This document shows, one piece after another, positions 50,828-60,258 of a stretch of DNA of 64,000 nucleotides; the first letter of the stretch is position 1, and every line of letters starts with the position of its first letter. The translations under genes and the position numbers were made by a program. The DNA is from Chitinophagaceae bacterium. GTDB lineage: Bacteria > Bacteroidota > Bacteroidia > Chitinophagales > Chitinophagaceae. The notes beneath the pieces are model-generated. The model was not told the origin of the DNA and searched no databases. It was given only the letters and a program-made list of their open reading frames with translations. The DNA lies in contig CANCEU010000003.1 in assembly GCA_947375185.1 (NCBI GenBank), positions 20,528 to 84,527 of the forward strand, written 5' to 3'.

Positions 50828-53419
50828 TTAAACTGAGTTTCTAGCTGCGTTTATAATTCCAAACATAGTCCTAGTTAATAGCTTTTCATAGGACGCTTTA
50901 AGTTCAACACTAATATTTGGTTCTTGAACGCGGCATAATGCATATTGTTGAACTGTTAGTAGCGGTAATACAATTCGATCTCTCAATAATATAGAGTGTT
51001 TAGCAACTGTATCGTTTTCCATTAAACTATTTGTGTTGCTTAATTCAAGATAAAGATGTGTAGTCAATTTAAACTCCTCTTTAATTTCATTCCAAATAGT
51101 TCGGTATTCAGGGTCTTTATCAATGTATTTTGTAATAGCAAAACTAGACTTTACCATACTCATCATGCTATTGTCAATCAATGTTTTAAAGAAACTAATA
51201 TTATTAAACAAGGATTGTACATCCTTCCACATTCCTTTTTCTTTTAGTACTTGTAATGCAGTACCCACCCCAAAAAATCCGGGTACATTTTGCTTCATTT
51301 GACTCCAACTTCCTACAAATGGAATGGCTCTTAAGTCTTCAAATTTCAATGTATTGCCAGCACCTCTTTTCGCTGGACGACTTGCGATATTACTTTTACT
51401 ATAATAATTGAGTGGGCTAAATTTTTGCAAATAAGGTAAAAATAATGGACTTTCTTTAAGTTGTTGGTAGGCTTGATAACTAATGTTTCCAAGCTCTTCC
51501 AATATTAATCTATCCTGATGAGACAACTGTAATTTTGTATCAGCAAATAATTCATGACTTACACCAGCACTTAATAATTGTTCTAAATTATATTGTGAGG
51601 AGTGGATTGTTCCAAAATTGGAAGTAATCGTTTGACCTTGAATAGTTAATTGAATTTCTTCATTTTCAATTTGATTGCCCATTGATGCATAAAATTGATG
51701 TGTCTTTCCACCGCCTCGGCTTGGTGGTCCACCTCGACCATCAAAGAATTTTACGACAATATTATTTTTCCTTGAAATATTGGTTAATACTTCCTTTGAT
51801 TTATAGATACTCCAGTTTGCTTGTAAATATCCTCCATCCTTTGTGCCATCACTAAATCCTAGCATAATAGGTTGCTGCATTTTCCTTGCTGCAAGGTGTG
51901 CTGCATATATTGGATGTTGATATAAGTAATTCATTATTGTTTCAGAAGCACTTAAGTCATCAATGGTTTCAAATAAAGGAACGATGTCGATATTTGTCAA
52001 ATTTTCATCCCATCCGCACAATCTAAAAAGTGCATATAGCTCCATTACATTTACTTCAGATTGACAATTGCTAATTACATAGCGATGGCATCCTGCAATC
52101 CCATTAATACTTTGTACCTGATTAATTGCATAGATACTTTCAATGGTATCTTTTGTAATAGTCTCTGTAAATTGGTTTGGATCAATTTGGTCTTTGATTG
52201 TAATTAAACAGGCCACTTTTTCAACAGCACTTAATTGGGAATAGTTATCTGGCAAATAGCTTTTCCCCGTTTTTTCCTTCATTGTTTTATTAATATCTAA
52301 TAAAACCTGTAAATGAATTCGGCTATCTTGTCTAATATCTAATGAAGCAAAGTGAGTGCCAAATATTTTCACTTTATTTAACAAACTATCTAACCTTGAA
52401 AGGTATAAAGAGTGATACTCGTCTTTTATTTTTTTTCGGATGGTAGTTAAGCATCCAATTATTTCTTCAACAGAGATAGGTTTACTTTGATCAGGTCTGA
52501 ATACATTTTCATATAAACTCGCTTCCAATGATGTCAATAAAGTATCTACACCTGCGAAAGTTAGTTTTCTTTTTAGTTTTCTTACGTCTCTATAATAACA
52601 AACAATAATGCTACTTCTTAATGCCTGTGCAACCTTAATTGTAGTTGCGGCATTAACAAATGGATTTCCGTCTCTGTCACCACCTGGCCAAAATCCAAGT
52701 TCTATAAATGGATTTTCACTTTCAAAATTGTTATCAAATACATCATTCACAATTGTATCGTAAATATGTCCAATTGAATGGTAAAACACATTTTCCAAAT
52801 ACCACATTAAATTTAATGCTTCGTCCGTTGGAGTGGGTTGCTTTTTATTAAAGAATGGGGTAAGTCCAAGTTGTTGAATATAATGATTAATTGTATTGTA
52901 ATCATTTTTTGCGATGGCTTCCCCCATATCATGAATGATTCCAAGCACATTGGAAGGGTAAAACTGGGTAGGATGTGCGGTAAGCACAATGCGCACTTTA
53001 AAATCTTTTAATTTATTTTTAAGTGCTTGTGTTTTTCCTGTAAAGCCTGCTTCTCTAATTAATGCCTTAATACTCCCAGCACCTTCCATGTCATTCACCG
53101 TGGTAAAAGCAGCATCTTCAATTGCATCAAATAATACCACTTGTCTCTCCATGTATTGAACATATTTAAACAAATGGTCAATTTTTTCAGACTCGCTAGT
53201 TACTTCTGTTTGACGATTAAAAAAGTAATCAATTATTTCAACTGGCGACTTTCCCTTAGCATACCCATCTTCACATGTCTGTAGCATAATAGGTAGTAAT
53301 GCACCTACATTCGCTATACCTGAATAAGGGAGCGCAGCGAATAAGCTGTTATAAATAATGTACTTATCTGATACATTACGTCTAAATTGTCCTGAATAGT
53401 TGTTAATTGAGCTTGCCAT
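50828..53419 (-). CDS. ppc: Phosphoenolpyruvate carboxylase
   Basis: Anaplerotic carboxylation of PEP to oxaloacetate. 863 residues. The first active-site histidine is in VLTAHPTQFYPSN; the second signature is MLGFSDGTKDGGYLQANW, and the glycine-rich loop reads FFDGRGGPPSRGGGKTH. The C-terminus ends NAARNSV, close to the conserved NTG end of the family but altered. TACCTTTA (53437 to 53430, reverse strand) is a one-mismatch -7 box just before the ATG at 53419. It is a single gene. Confidence 0.96.
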   Translation of the reverse strand: MASSINNYSGQFRRNVSDKYIIYNSLFAALPYSGIANVGALLPIMLQTCEDGYAKGKSPVEIIDYFFNRQTEVTSESEKIDHLFKYVQYMERQVVLFDAIEDAAFTTVNDMEGAGSIKALIREAGFTGKTQALKNKLKDFKVRIVLTAHPTQFYPSNVLGIIHDMGEAIAKNDYNTINHYIQQLGLTPFFNKKQPTPTDEALNLMWYLENVFYHSIGHIYDTIVNDVFDNNFESENPFIELGFWPGGDRDGNPFVNAATTIKVAQALRSSIIVCYYRDVRKLKRKLTFAGVDTLLTSLEASLYENVFRPDQSKPISVEEIIGCLTTIRKKIKDEYHSLYLSRLDSLLNKVKIFGTHFASLDIRQDSRIHLQVLLDINKTMKEKTGKSYLPDNYSQLSAVEKVACLITIKDQIDPNQFTETITKDTIESIYAINQVQSINGIAGCHRYVISNCQSEVNVMELYALFRLCGWDENLTNIDIVPLFETIDDLSASETIMNYLYQHPIYAAHLAARKMQQPIMLGFSDGTKDGGYLQANWSIYKSKEVLTNISRKNNIVVKFFDGRGGPPSRGGGKTHQFYASMGNQIENEEIQLTIQGQTITSNFGTIHSSQYNLEQLLSAGVSHELFADTKLQLSHQDRLILEELGNISYQAYQQLKESPLFLPYLQKFSPLNYYSKSNIASRPAKRGAGNTLKFEDLRAIPFVGSWSQMKQNVPGFFGVGTALQVLKEKGMWKDVQSLFNNISFFKTLIDNSMMSMVKSSFAITKYIDKDPEYRTIWNEIKEEFKLTTHLYLELSNTNSLMENDTVAKHSILLRDRIVLPLLTVQQYALCRVQEPNISVELKASYEKLLTRTMFGIINAARNSV

Positions 53420-53500
53420 GATTGTAGTTTAAAGGTACTACAAAAATTGGGAAGAATCCTTGAAACCCTTGTCCTCATTGATTCCTAATGAATGTTTGTT

Positions 53501-54259
53501 TTAGGAGTTGGGATTGTGTATGTAGGTTGGATATTGAATATCATGGTAAAATGCAAAGGTCCATTGAGCCGCAGCACCTTGTTCCCACCATAATTGTCGC
53601 CATTGCATTGCCGCTTTTCCGTCTAAATCATATTTTGCAACAAACTTAGATTTCATTTGTTGTAGTTGAGGTGCCACATCTCCTCCGAAGAAAAACGTGG
53701 TATCTGCTTCTTTAATCCATGCTACTTGATGGTATAAACTATGTCCTGCAGTGAGTTGATAATGTATTAAATCATCAATTACACCTTCATCTTCTGTAAG
53801 CCAAATAACCCCACTAAAATCTTCTAAGATGCTTACCTGTTCGGCTAAGTAAGATGGGTTTTGTCCGCTTACTGCTAAATCGAATTCCCTTTTTTGAACA
53901 TAATATTTTGCGTAAGGAAAACTAATAAAACGCTCATTATAGGTAGGATGTATGTAGCTAATTCCGCCTGCATGGTCCTTATGCAAATGACTCATAAATA
54001 CCTTTGTGATACTTGAAGGGTCAATTCCATTTTGCATTAAATTTTCATGTAACTGAAGAGCCCCTGATTTTCCAATATATCCAAGGCCAGTATCAAATAA
54101 AATAATGTCATTGTCAGTAACAACAACAAATGGCTGAATCTCTACAAGGATACTTCCCTTGGGTCTATTTTGTAAATTTTCAGTCGATGTATCAAATGGC
54201 ACAAACACTTTTGTTTGGTCAATTGTAAAACTACCCTCGGATAATGGATAAATACGCAT
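53501..54259 (-). CDS. Metallo-beta-lactamase-fold hydrolase
   Basis: 252 residues. The metal-binding motif HxHxDH is HLHKDH (about residue 90, in FMSHLHKDHAGGISYI), with further ligands in TAGHSLYHQ and FFGGDVAP. No signal peptide. The general fold covers lactonases, glyoxalases, phosphodiesterases and others; nothing points to a substrate. It starts 9 bases after rodA and ends the rod-shape operon, so it is probably expressed with the cell-wall elongation genes. Confidence 0.88.
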   Translation of the reverse strand: MRIYPLSEGSFTIDQTKVFVPFDTSTENLQNRPKGSILVEIQPFVVVTDNDIILFDTGLGYIGKSGALQLHENLMQNGIDPSSITKVFMSHLHKDHAGGISYIHPTYNERFISFPYAKYYVQKREFDLAVSGQNPSYLAEQVSILEDFSGVIWLTEDEGVIDDLIHYQLTAGHSLYHQVAWIKEADTTFFFGGDVAPQLQQMKSKFVAKYDLDGKAAMQWRQLWWEQGAAAQWTFAFYHDIQYPTYIHNPNS

Positions 54260-54268
54260 AGTAATAAA

Positions 54269-55615
54269 TTATCTTAACACCATTTGTCTGTCTGCATCCA
54301 ATCTTAATAAGATAAATACCAACACGGTAAAAGTTAATAAAGAAGATCCACCATAACTAATGAGTGGAAGAGGAATACCCACAACGGGGAATAATCCAAT
54401 AGTCATGCTGATATTTACGGCAATATGGAAAAAGAATATCCCAACCACGCTATAAGCATACACTCTTGAAAAAGTACTTCTTTGCCTTTCTGCAATTCTT
54501 ATAATTCTAAATAGAAAAAATAAGTATAAGCCTAAAAAGGACGCAGTTCCAATGAATCCAAATGCTTCACCTAGTGAGGTGAAAATAAAATCGGTATTCT
54601 GTTCGGGTACATATTTTCCTCTAGTTTGTGTTCCTTTCAAAAATCCTCTTCCCCAAAATCCGCCCGATCCAATAGCAATTTTACTTTGCTTAACATTATA
54701 GTCGTCGGGCTTTTTCCCGTGCTGCTTGCCTGATGCAGATGCTGATTTTTTATTTTGACTACAATCATATTCTTTTCCAATCATGCTATATATTCTTGTG
54801 CTTTGATAGCACTCAAATACATTGTTAAAGATGTAAGGAACCACATACCGAATGGTACCAAAACAAATGGCCCAAATACCAATTACAATTAATATACTAT
54901 TTCTATTACGTTTAAATCTTTTGACCATACTAATAATAAAAACTGCAGCTATAATGGTAAGTATTATGGCAAGCAGGGTAGGCTCTAAAAGTAAGGTTGC
55001 AATTACTAATACCGCAAATGAAAGAGCAACAATAAGAATGACAGGAGGGAGGCCTTCTCGGTACATAGCAAATAGAAAAGCGCTATATACTAATGCCAAT
55101 CCCATTTCATGTTGCATTATAGAAAGAATTGCAGGAAGTGCAATGATGCCCCCAGCTATTAGATGAGACTTTATTTTGGTGAAGTCGGTTTCGGGTTTTG
55201 AAATAAATTTGGCCAAAATAAGAGCAGTAAAAATTTTACATAGTTCTGCTGGCTGTAAATTAAATCCACCAGCAATTGGTATCCAGCTTTTGGATCCATT
55301 TATGTTTTTCCCCAACACAAAAGTGGCCAGCATCAAAACAATTCCAACTCCATAGGAAATATTTGCTAGGGCAGTAAATACCTTGCTATCCATTAATAGA
55401 ATAAATATGCCCACAAATCCACAAAAAATTGCAAAGTAAATTTGTTTACTGTAACTATTTTTTCCTGCAATCAAGGAATTGCTCCAATTAATGTTTGGAT
55501 TAAACTCGACCATAAAAATGCACAATATCCCAATGGCTACCATTGCAAAATATAGAATGATAACAGCCAAATCAGTACCCTTAGAAAAATTATTTTGATT
55601 AGGTGTGTTGGACAT
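54269..55615 (-). CDS. rodA: Rod shape-determining glycosyltransferase RodA
   Basis: 448 residues, SEDS family peptidoglycan polymerase working with PBP2. About ten membrane helices. The conserved periplasmic segment GSGGFWGRGFLKGTQTRGKYVPEQNTDFIF and the closing GIPLPLISYGGSS (both split SEDS signatures) are clear. A long loop (about 270-300, with YDCSQNKKSASASGKQHGKK) is longer than in E. coli RodA. Its start overlaps the mrdA end by 17 bases, which suggests coupled translation. Confidence 0.95.
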   Translation of the reverse strand: MSNTPNQNNFSKGTDLAVIILYFAMVAIGILCIFMVEFNPNINWSNSLIAGKNSYSKQIYFAIFCGFVGIFILLMDSKVFTALANISYGVGIVLMLATFVLGKNINGSKSWIPIAGGFNLQPAELCKIFTALILAKFISKPETDFTKIKSHLIAGGIIALPAILSIMQHEMGLALVYSAFLFAMYREGLPPVILIVALSFAVLVIATLLLEPTLLAIILTIIAAVFIISMVKRFKRNRNSILIVIGIWAICFGTIRYVVPYIFNNVFECYQSTRIYSMIGKEYDCSQNKKSASASGKQHGKKPDDYNVKQSKIAIGSGGFWGRGFLKGTQTRGKYVPEQNTDFIFTSLGEAFGFIGTASFLGLYLFFLFRIIRIAERQRSTFSRVYAYSVVGIFFFHIAVNISMTIGLFPVVGIPLPLISYGGSSLLTFTVLVFILLRLDADRQMVLR

Positions 55616-57737
55616 TTTTTGTGTTTATAGTCTTTTTCTTCTTTTTATTTATAAGCGCTGCACTATCTTTTTTAACAGTGTTGGAATTGTTTGTTGGAGG
55701 TATGGAACTTGTTTTTTTGAAACTTGAATCCACAGCCTTTTGAATAGTATCTTTTGGCTTTTGTGGTTTTGCATTATTTTCTGAAACCATTTCCATATCC
55801 CAAACATCTCCTAATTCATCATTGTTGTATTCTATTGGAGTTAAGCGTTCCGATTTATTATTGCGTACATACCAATCTTTAATAGACTGCGGCATAAGGT
55901 CAACATTAGCGAGGTATTCTGTTTTTGTTTTACTCTCGGCAGTAAGTGTATCGTTTAAATATTTCTCCATTAATAAGCCTCCAATTGGTCCAGCCCAAGT
56001 TGCACCAAATCCTGCATTCTCTACAACTACTGCAACTGCCACTTTGGGATTGTCTTTAGGCGCAAAACAAACAAATAAAGAGTGGTTTTTGCCATGAGGA
56101 TTTTGTGCTGTACCCGTTTTTGCGCAATATTCATGGCCAGGAACTTTAATGCCTGCGGCTGTTCCATATACTGTTACATCGTGCATCCCTTCTTTAATAA
56201 TTTTAAAGATATCACCAGAAATTTTTGTTACTTCTTGTTTGGTTCTAAATTTTGCAAGTATTGCTTTATCATCTTCATCTTCATCTTCTAAACTATCTAC
56301 AAAATGTGGAGTATAGTAAAATCCTTCATTTGCAATTAATGCCATTGCGTTGGCTAATTGTAATGGTGTTGCCGTCATTCTATCTTGACCAATGCCTAGG
56401 GTAAGCATATAACAACTATTCCAATATTTAGGGTTACCGAAATCCTTATTATACTGTGCAGTATCGGGAATACTTGCCTTGTTTTCGCTTGGCAAATCAA
56501 TCCCAAGTTTACGCCCTAAGCCAAAACTATTTACGTATTCTTTCCATTTTAAATAACCCTGTTTTGCATTGTGGTACTTAGGGTTGTCAATAGCCATTCT
56601 AAAAACCTGTAAAAAATATGAGTTACATGAATTGGCTAAAGCTAATTGCAAATTCGCAGCATGCCCAGCATTATGGTGTTCACATTTTCTTGGATCGCCA
56701 CATGAGGTATATAATCCAAAGCAATTGTAGCCAAAACTAGGAGAAATTAGGCCCTCATCTAATGCAATCAGCGCTCCCATTGGTTTAAATGTAGATCCAG
56801 GAGGGTATTGACCTTTAATGGCACGATTATAAATGGGTCTTGCAGTGTCAGTTAATAAACTTCCAATAGTTCTTCTTCTTTGATTGCCGGTTAATAAGTT
56901 GGGGTTATATCCAGGACTTGATGCCATTGCAATCACACCACCTGTTTTTGGGTTGATCACCACGGCACTACCAATTTTATGCTGTAATAATTTTTCGGCT
57001 AATTGCTGCACATCTACATCCATGCTTGTATATAAATTTCTACCTGCCACTGCTAATGTATCAAATTGTCCTTTCTCAAATGCGCCTTGTATTTTTCCTT
57101 TGTTGTCTCTTAAAAATCTTTTCACCCCACGCTGACCCATTAATACATTTTCATATTGTTTTTCAAGACCAGTCATACCCGCATAGTCTCCCATTTCGTA
57201 TCCTTCATCTTCATGCTTTTGTAAAAAATTAACATCCACTTCGGCAACATAGCCAAGTACATGGGCTGCAGTATTGTATGGGTAGGTTCTAATAGATCTC
57301 TCAGATAAAGAGAAGCCTGGGAATCGGTATAAATTTTCAGTTAATTGTGCGTAAAGCTCAGGAGAAAGAAAAGGCTCAAATATGCCCGCTTTCACTCTTG
57401 AGTTTTTTACAATTACTTCAATCATTCTTTTAGTAAACTCATCCTTGTCGATACGCAAAATATTACATAATGCAATAGTGTCTACGCCCTTTGCTTCATT
57501 TGGAATTACCACTAAATCATAACTAATACTATTTTCAAGTAAGGCTCTTCTTTTTCGATCGTAGATAATACCTCTGTCTGGGTATATGATTTTTCTAAAA
57601 ATAGCATTATTATCAGCAGCTAACTTGTACTTATTTGAAAATATTTGTAAGCTGATTAGTTGCCCAATGATAATTACAAAAACAAAGCCAATGATGATTT
57701 GAATAATACCGCCACGATTAGAATTGTACAATGCCAT
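55599..57737 (-). CDS. mrdA: Penicillin-binding protein 2 (elongation transpeptidase)
   Basis: 712 residues. One N-terminal membrane helix (IIQIIIGFVFVIIIGQLISL), the PBP dimerisation domain (PDRGIIYDRKRRALLENSISYDL) and the transpeptidase domain: SxxK in GSTFKPM (about residue 313), SxN in SCNSYF and KTG in KTGTAQNPHG. A Lys/Ser/Asn-rich C-terminal tail of about 80 residues follows, longer than in E. coli PBP2. It cross-links peptidoglycan with RodA during elongation. mreD ends 4 bases upstream of its start. Confidence 0.96.
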   Translation of the reverse strand: MALYNSNRGGIIQIIIGFVFVIIIGQLISLQIFSNKYKLAADNNAIFRKIIYPDRGIIYDRKRRALLENSISYDLVVIPNEAKGVDTIALCNILRIDKDEFTKRMIEVIVKNSRVKAGIFEPFLSPELYAQLTENLYRFPGFSLSERSIRTYPYNTAAHVLGYVAEVDVNFLQKHEDEGYEMGDYAGMTGLEKQYENVLMGQRGVKRFLRDNKGKIQGAFEKGQFDTLAVAGRNLYTSMDVDVQQLAEKLLQHKIGSAVVINPKTGGVIAMASSPGYNPNLLTGNQRRRTIGSLLTDTARPIYNRAIKGQYPPGSTFKPMGALIALDEGLISPSFGYNCFGLYTSCGDPRKCEHHNAGHAANLQLALANSCNSYFLQVFRMAIDNPKYHNAKQGYLKWKEYVNSFGLGRKLGIDLPSENKASIPDTAQYNKDFGNPKYWNSCYMLTLGIGQDRMTATPLQLANAMALIANEGFYYTPHFVDSLEDEDEDDKAILAKFRTKQEVTKISGDIFKIIKEGMHDVTVYGTAAGIKVPGHEYCAKTGTAQNPHGKNHSLFVCFAPKDNPKVAVAVVVENAGFGATWAGPIGGLLMEKYLNDTLTAESKTKTEYLANVDLMPQSIKDWYVRNNKSERLTPIEYNNDELGDVWDMEMVSENNAKPQKPKDTIQKAVDSSFKKTSSIPPTNNSNTVKKDSAALINKKKKKTINTKNVQHT

Positions 57738-57741
57738 TTAA

Positions 57742-58263
57742 TTATCGTTTTATATTGCGGCGGTTCATAACAAGTTCAACTAATAAAATCAACAAGACAC
57801 TCATTAAGCTTGTTGCAATCACTTTTCCTATGAAATAAGTAAAATTGCCAAACTGCAACCATTCCAAAAGCACTAAATAAAAGTGATGTATAAATGTAAG
57901 TAGAAATACATAAATAAGAAATGGTCCCCAGCCCATTGTTCCTACACTTGGCTCTTTTGTAACTTCCTCGGAGGTTTCTTGTGCTAACAATAAATTTAAT
58001 ATAGTTGGTCGTACATAACCTACTAGGGTTGCTGCTGCAGCATGAAGCCCTGGCGTATTTGTGAAAATGTCTAAGCTATATCCAAGTATAAATCCAAGTA
58101 TGGTAAGCGTTAATCTGTTGGTGCCGAATGGAAGCCATAACAAAAAAGTGAAATACAAGTATGGTGTAATAAATTGGTGTAATGGAGGCACTTCGTTTAA
58201 GATGATAATTTGTATCAACAAAAACAAAACAAATCGAATGCTATTTTTTAAAATATTATTCAT
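57742..58263 (-). CDS. mreD: Rod shape-determining protein MreD
   Basis: 173 residues with five or six membrane helices and the MreD-like segment GFILGYSLDIFTNTPGLHAAAATLVGYVRP. Links MreC and the elongation complex in the inner membrane. Identity rests on the position between mreC and mrdA as well as on that segment; the start overlaps the mreC end by 8 bases. Confidence 0.92.
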   Translation of the reverse strand: MNNILKNSIRFVLFLLIQIIILNEVPPLHQFITPYLYFTFLLWLPFGTNRLTLTILGFILGYSLDIFTNTPGLHAAAATLVGYVRPTILNLLLAQETSEEVTKEPSVGTMGWGPFLIYVFLLTFIHHFYLVLLEWLQFGNFTYFIGKVIATSLMSVLLILLVELVMNRRNIKR

Positions 58264-59110
58264 TAGTTGCCTCTGGTTTTTCTAATTGTTTTTGTTCGGC
58301 CATTCTTTTATTTTCAACCAAGTAAATATATTCTAAATTAAAAAAGTTAGTAGCAGCCTTAACATTTAAAGTTAAAAAATTACTAGCCGGATCTTTAATT
58401 ACACTTATTACTTTTCCTATCATTAATTGAGAAGGGAAATTCGATGAATAAGGACTGGTAAGCACAGTGTCACCAATTTTAGGTACGGCACTCTTTGAAA
58501 TATTTTTTAGCACCAAAACATTTGGGTCAGCTCCATCCCACTCAATACTTCCTGCCACTTTATCTCTTTTTAACATCGCGCTTACTTTACTATTGCGATG
58601 TAATAAACTCATTATTTTACTATAGTTATCATTTACTTCTACAACCACACCAACAATACTTCCATCAGGACTTATTGCTGCCATGTCTTTTACTACGCCT
58701 TGTTTTGCGCCACGCTCCACCCAGACATAATTTTTTTGTAATGTAAATGTGTTGCCAACAACTTTAGCAGGGTAGTAATAAAACTTTCTGATTTTCTCCA
58801 AGCTATCTTTCCTTAAAACAAGTGTGCCTGATTTTTTTGTGGTATCTATTGCGACAAAATCCTGCGCTAACTGATTTCGAAGTGCTGCGTTCTCTGCGAT
58901 CAATCGAGCATTCGTTTCTTTTAAATTAAAAAAGTAAGCCCAATTATTATAGTATCTGTTAATATTGCCAGCCGCTTGATTGGTTACGCCTCCAAAAAAC
59001 ACTTCATGAGATTTGCTATAGGACGACAACATTACTAATGATACAATTTGCAGTATCAAGAAACTAAAAAAAGTAAGGTTGTGTCTTATGAAACCAATGA
59101 TATTCTTCAA
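58256..59110 (-). CDS. mreC: Rod shape-determining protein MreC
   Basis: 284 residues: N-terminal membrane helix (LTFFSFLILQIVSLVMLSS), a coiled coil (LKETNARLIAENAALRNQLAQ) and the periplasmic beta domains (VVKDMAAISPDGSIVGVVVEV, SKIMSLLHRNSKVSAMLKRD). Structural partner of PBP2. It lies 15 bases after mreB and overlaps mreD. Confidence 0.95.
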   Translation of the reverse strand: MKNIIGFIRHNLTFFSFLILQIVSLVMLSSYSKSHEVFFGGVTNQAAGNINRYYNNWAYFFNLKETNARLIAENAALRNQLAQDFVAIDTTKKSGTLVLRKDSLEKIRKFYYYPAKVVGNTFTLQKNYVWVERGAKQGVVKDMAAISPDGSIVGVVVEVNDNYSKIMSLLHRNSKVSAMLKRDKVAGSIEWDGADPNVLVLKNISKSAVPKIGDTVLTSPYSSNFPSQLMIGKVISVIKDPASNFLTLNVKAATNFFNLEYIYLVENKRMAEQKQLEKPEATNE

Positions 59111-59125
59111 GCGTAAGGACTTTTA

Positions 59126-60151
59126 TTATCTCATGATGAAAGGGAAGCGTTGATAATTTTTCAACGCAATGCCTGTACCACGCACAACACTCTTAAGTGG
59201 GTCTTCGGCAACATGCACAGGCAATTTAATTTTTGCGCTTAATCTTTTATCAAGTCCTCTTAACAAAGAACCTCCTCCTGTTAAGTATAAGCCACGACGA
59301 TAAATATCTGCAGCTAATTCAGGAGGTGTTGTTTCCAATGCTCTTAAAATAGCTTCTTCAATTTTGAAAATACTTTTATCTAATGCTTCAGCAACTTCTT
59401 GATATGAAACCATAATTTGCTTTGGTATACCTGTAACTAAGTCTCTACCGTTTACTGGCATATCATCAGGAGGATTGTCTAAATCTTTTAATGCAGCACC
59501 AACATGAATTTTAATTTGTTCTGCAGTACGCTCACCAATTAATAAACTATGATAGCGTCTTAATGCCTCTAAAATATCAGCAGTAAATTCATCACCTGCA
59601 ATACGAATACTTTGATCACATACAATACCTGCTAATGCGATTACAGTAATACCTGTTGTACCACCTCCAATATCAATAATCATATTTCCAACTGGCTCCT
59701 CAACATCGATACCAATACCTAATGCAGCCGCCATTGGCTCATGAATCATGTAAACTTCTTTTGCACCTGCTTGTTCAGCACTATCACGCACGGCTCTTTT
59801 CTCAACCTCAGTAATCGATGAAGGAATGCAAATAACCATTCTCCAACTTGGAGGGAACAATGGTTTCTTTGGATAAATCATTTTCATTAACTCGCGAATC
59901 ATTAATTCAGCAGCATTAAAGTCGGCGATTACACCATCTTTTAATGGACGAACTGTTTTAATACTTTCGTGTGTTTTTTCATGCATCAACAATGCCTTCT
60001 TTCCTACACCTAAAACCTCTTTCATATTATTCCTGTTTAAGGCAATAATTGAAGGTTCGTTTACGACAACTTCATCGTTGTGGATGATTAATGTATTTGC
60101 GGTGCCCAAGTCCATCGCAATTTCTTGGGTAAAAAAGTTAAATAATCCCAT
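59126..60151 (-). CDS. mreB: Rod shape-determining actin homologue MreB
   Basis: 341 residues of the actin-like ATPase. Phosphate-1 loop MDLGTANTLIIHN, phosphate-2 loop MIIDIGGGTTGITVIAL and adenosine motif GLYLTGGGSLLRGLD are all intact. Forms membrane filaments that position elongation enzymes. First gene of mreB-mreC-mreD-mrdA-rodA-MBL. A near-consensus AAGCTTTG lies in its upstream 107-base gap on the reverse strand, but I could not place a confident promoter. Confidence 0.97.
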   Translation of the reverse strand: MGLFNFFTQEIAMDLGTANTLIIHNDEVVVNEPSIIALNRNNMKEVLGVGKKALLMHEKTHESIKTVRPLKDGVIADFNAAELMIRELMKMIYPKKPLFPPSWRMVICIPSSITEVEKRAVRDSAEQAGAKEVYMIHEPMAAALGIGIDVEEPVGNMIIDIGGGTTGITVIALAGIVCDQSIRIAGDEFTADILEALRRYHSLLIGERTAEQIKIHVGAALKDLDNPPDDMPVNGRDLVTGIPKQIMVSYQEVAEALDKSIFKIEEAILRALETTPPELAADIYRRGLYLTGGGSLLRGLDKRLSAKIKLPVHVAEDPLKSVVRGTGIALKNYQRFPFIMR

Positions 60152-60258
60152 TATTGTTCTGAGTTTTGATAGTTCAATTTGAATGAAGCAAAATTCACTT
60201 AAATTACTTGAACTACAAAGCTTTTTAATAAAAGAAGTAGAATAATTTTTTTGTAAGA

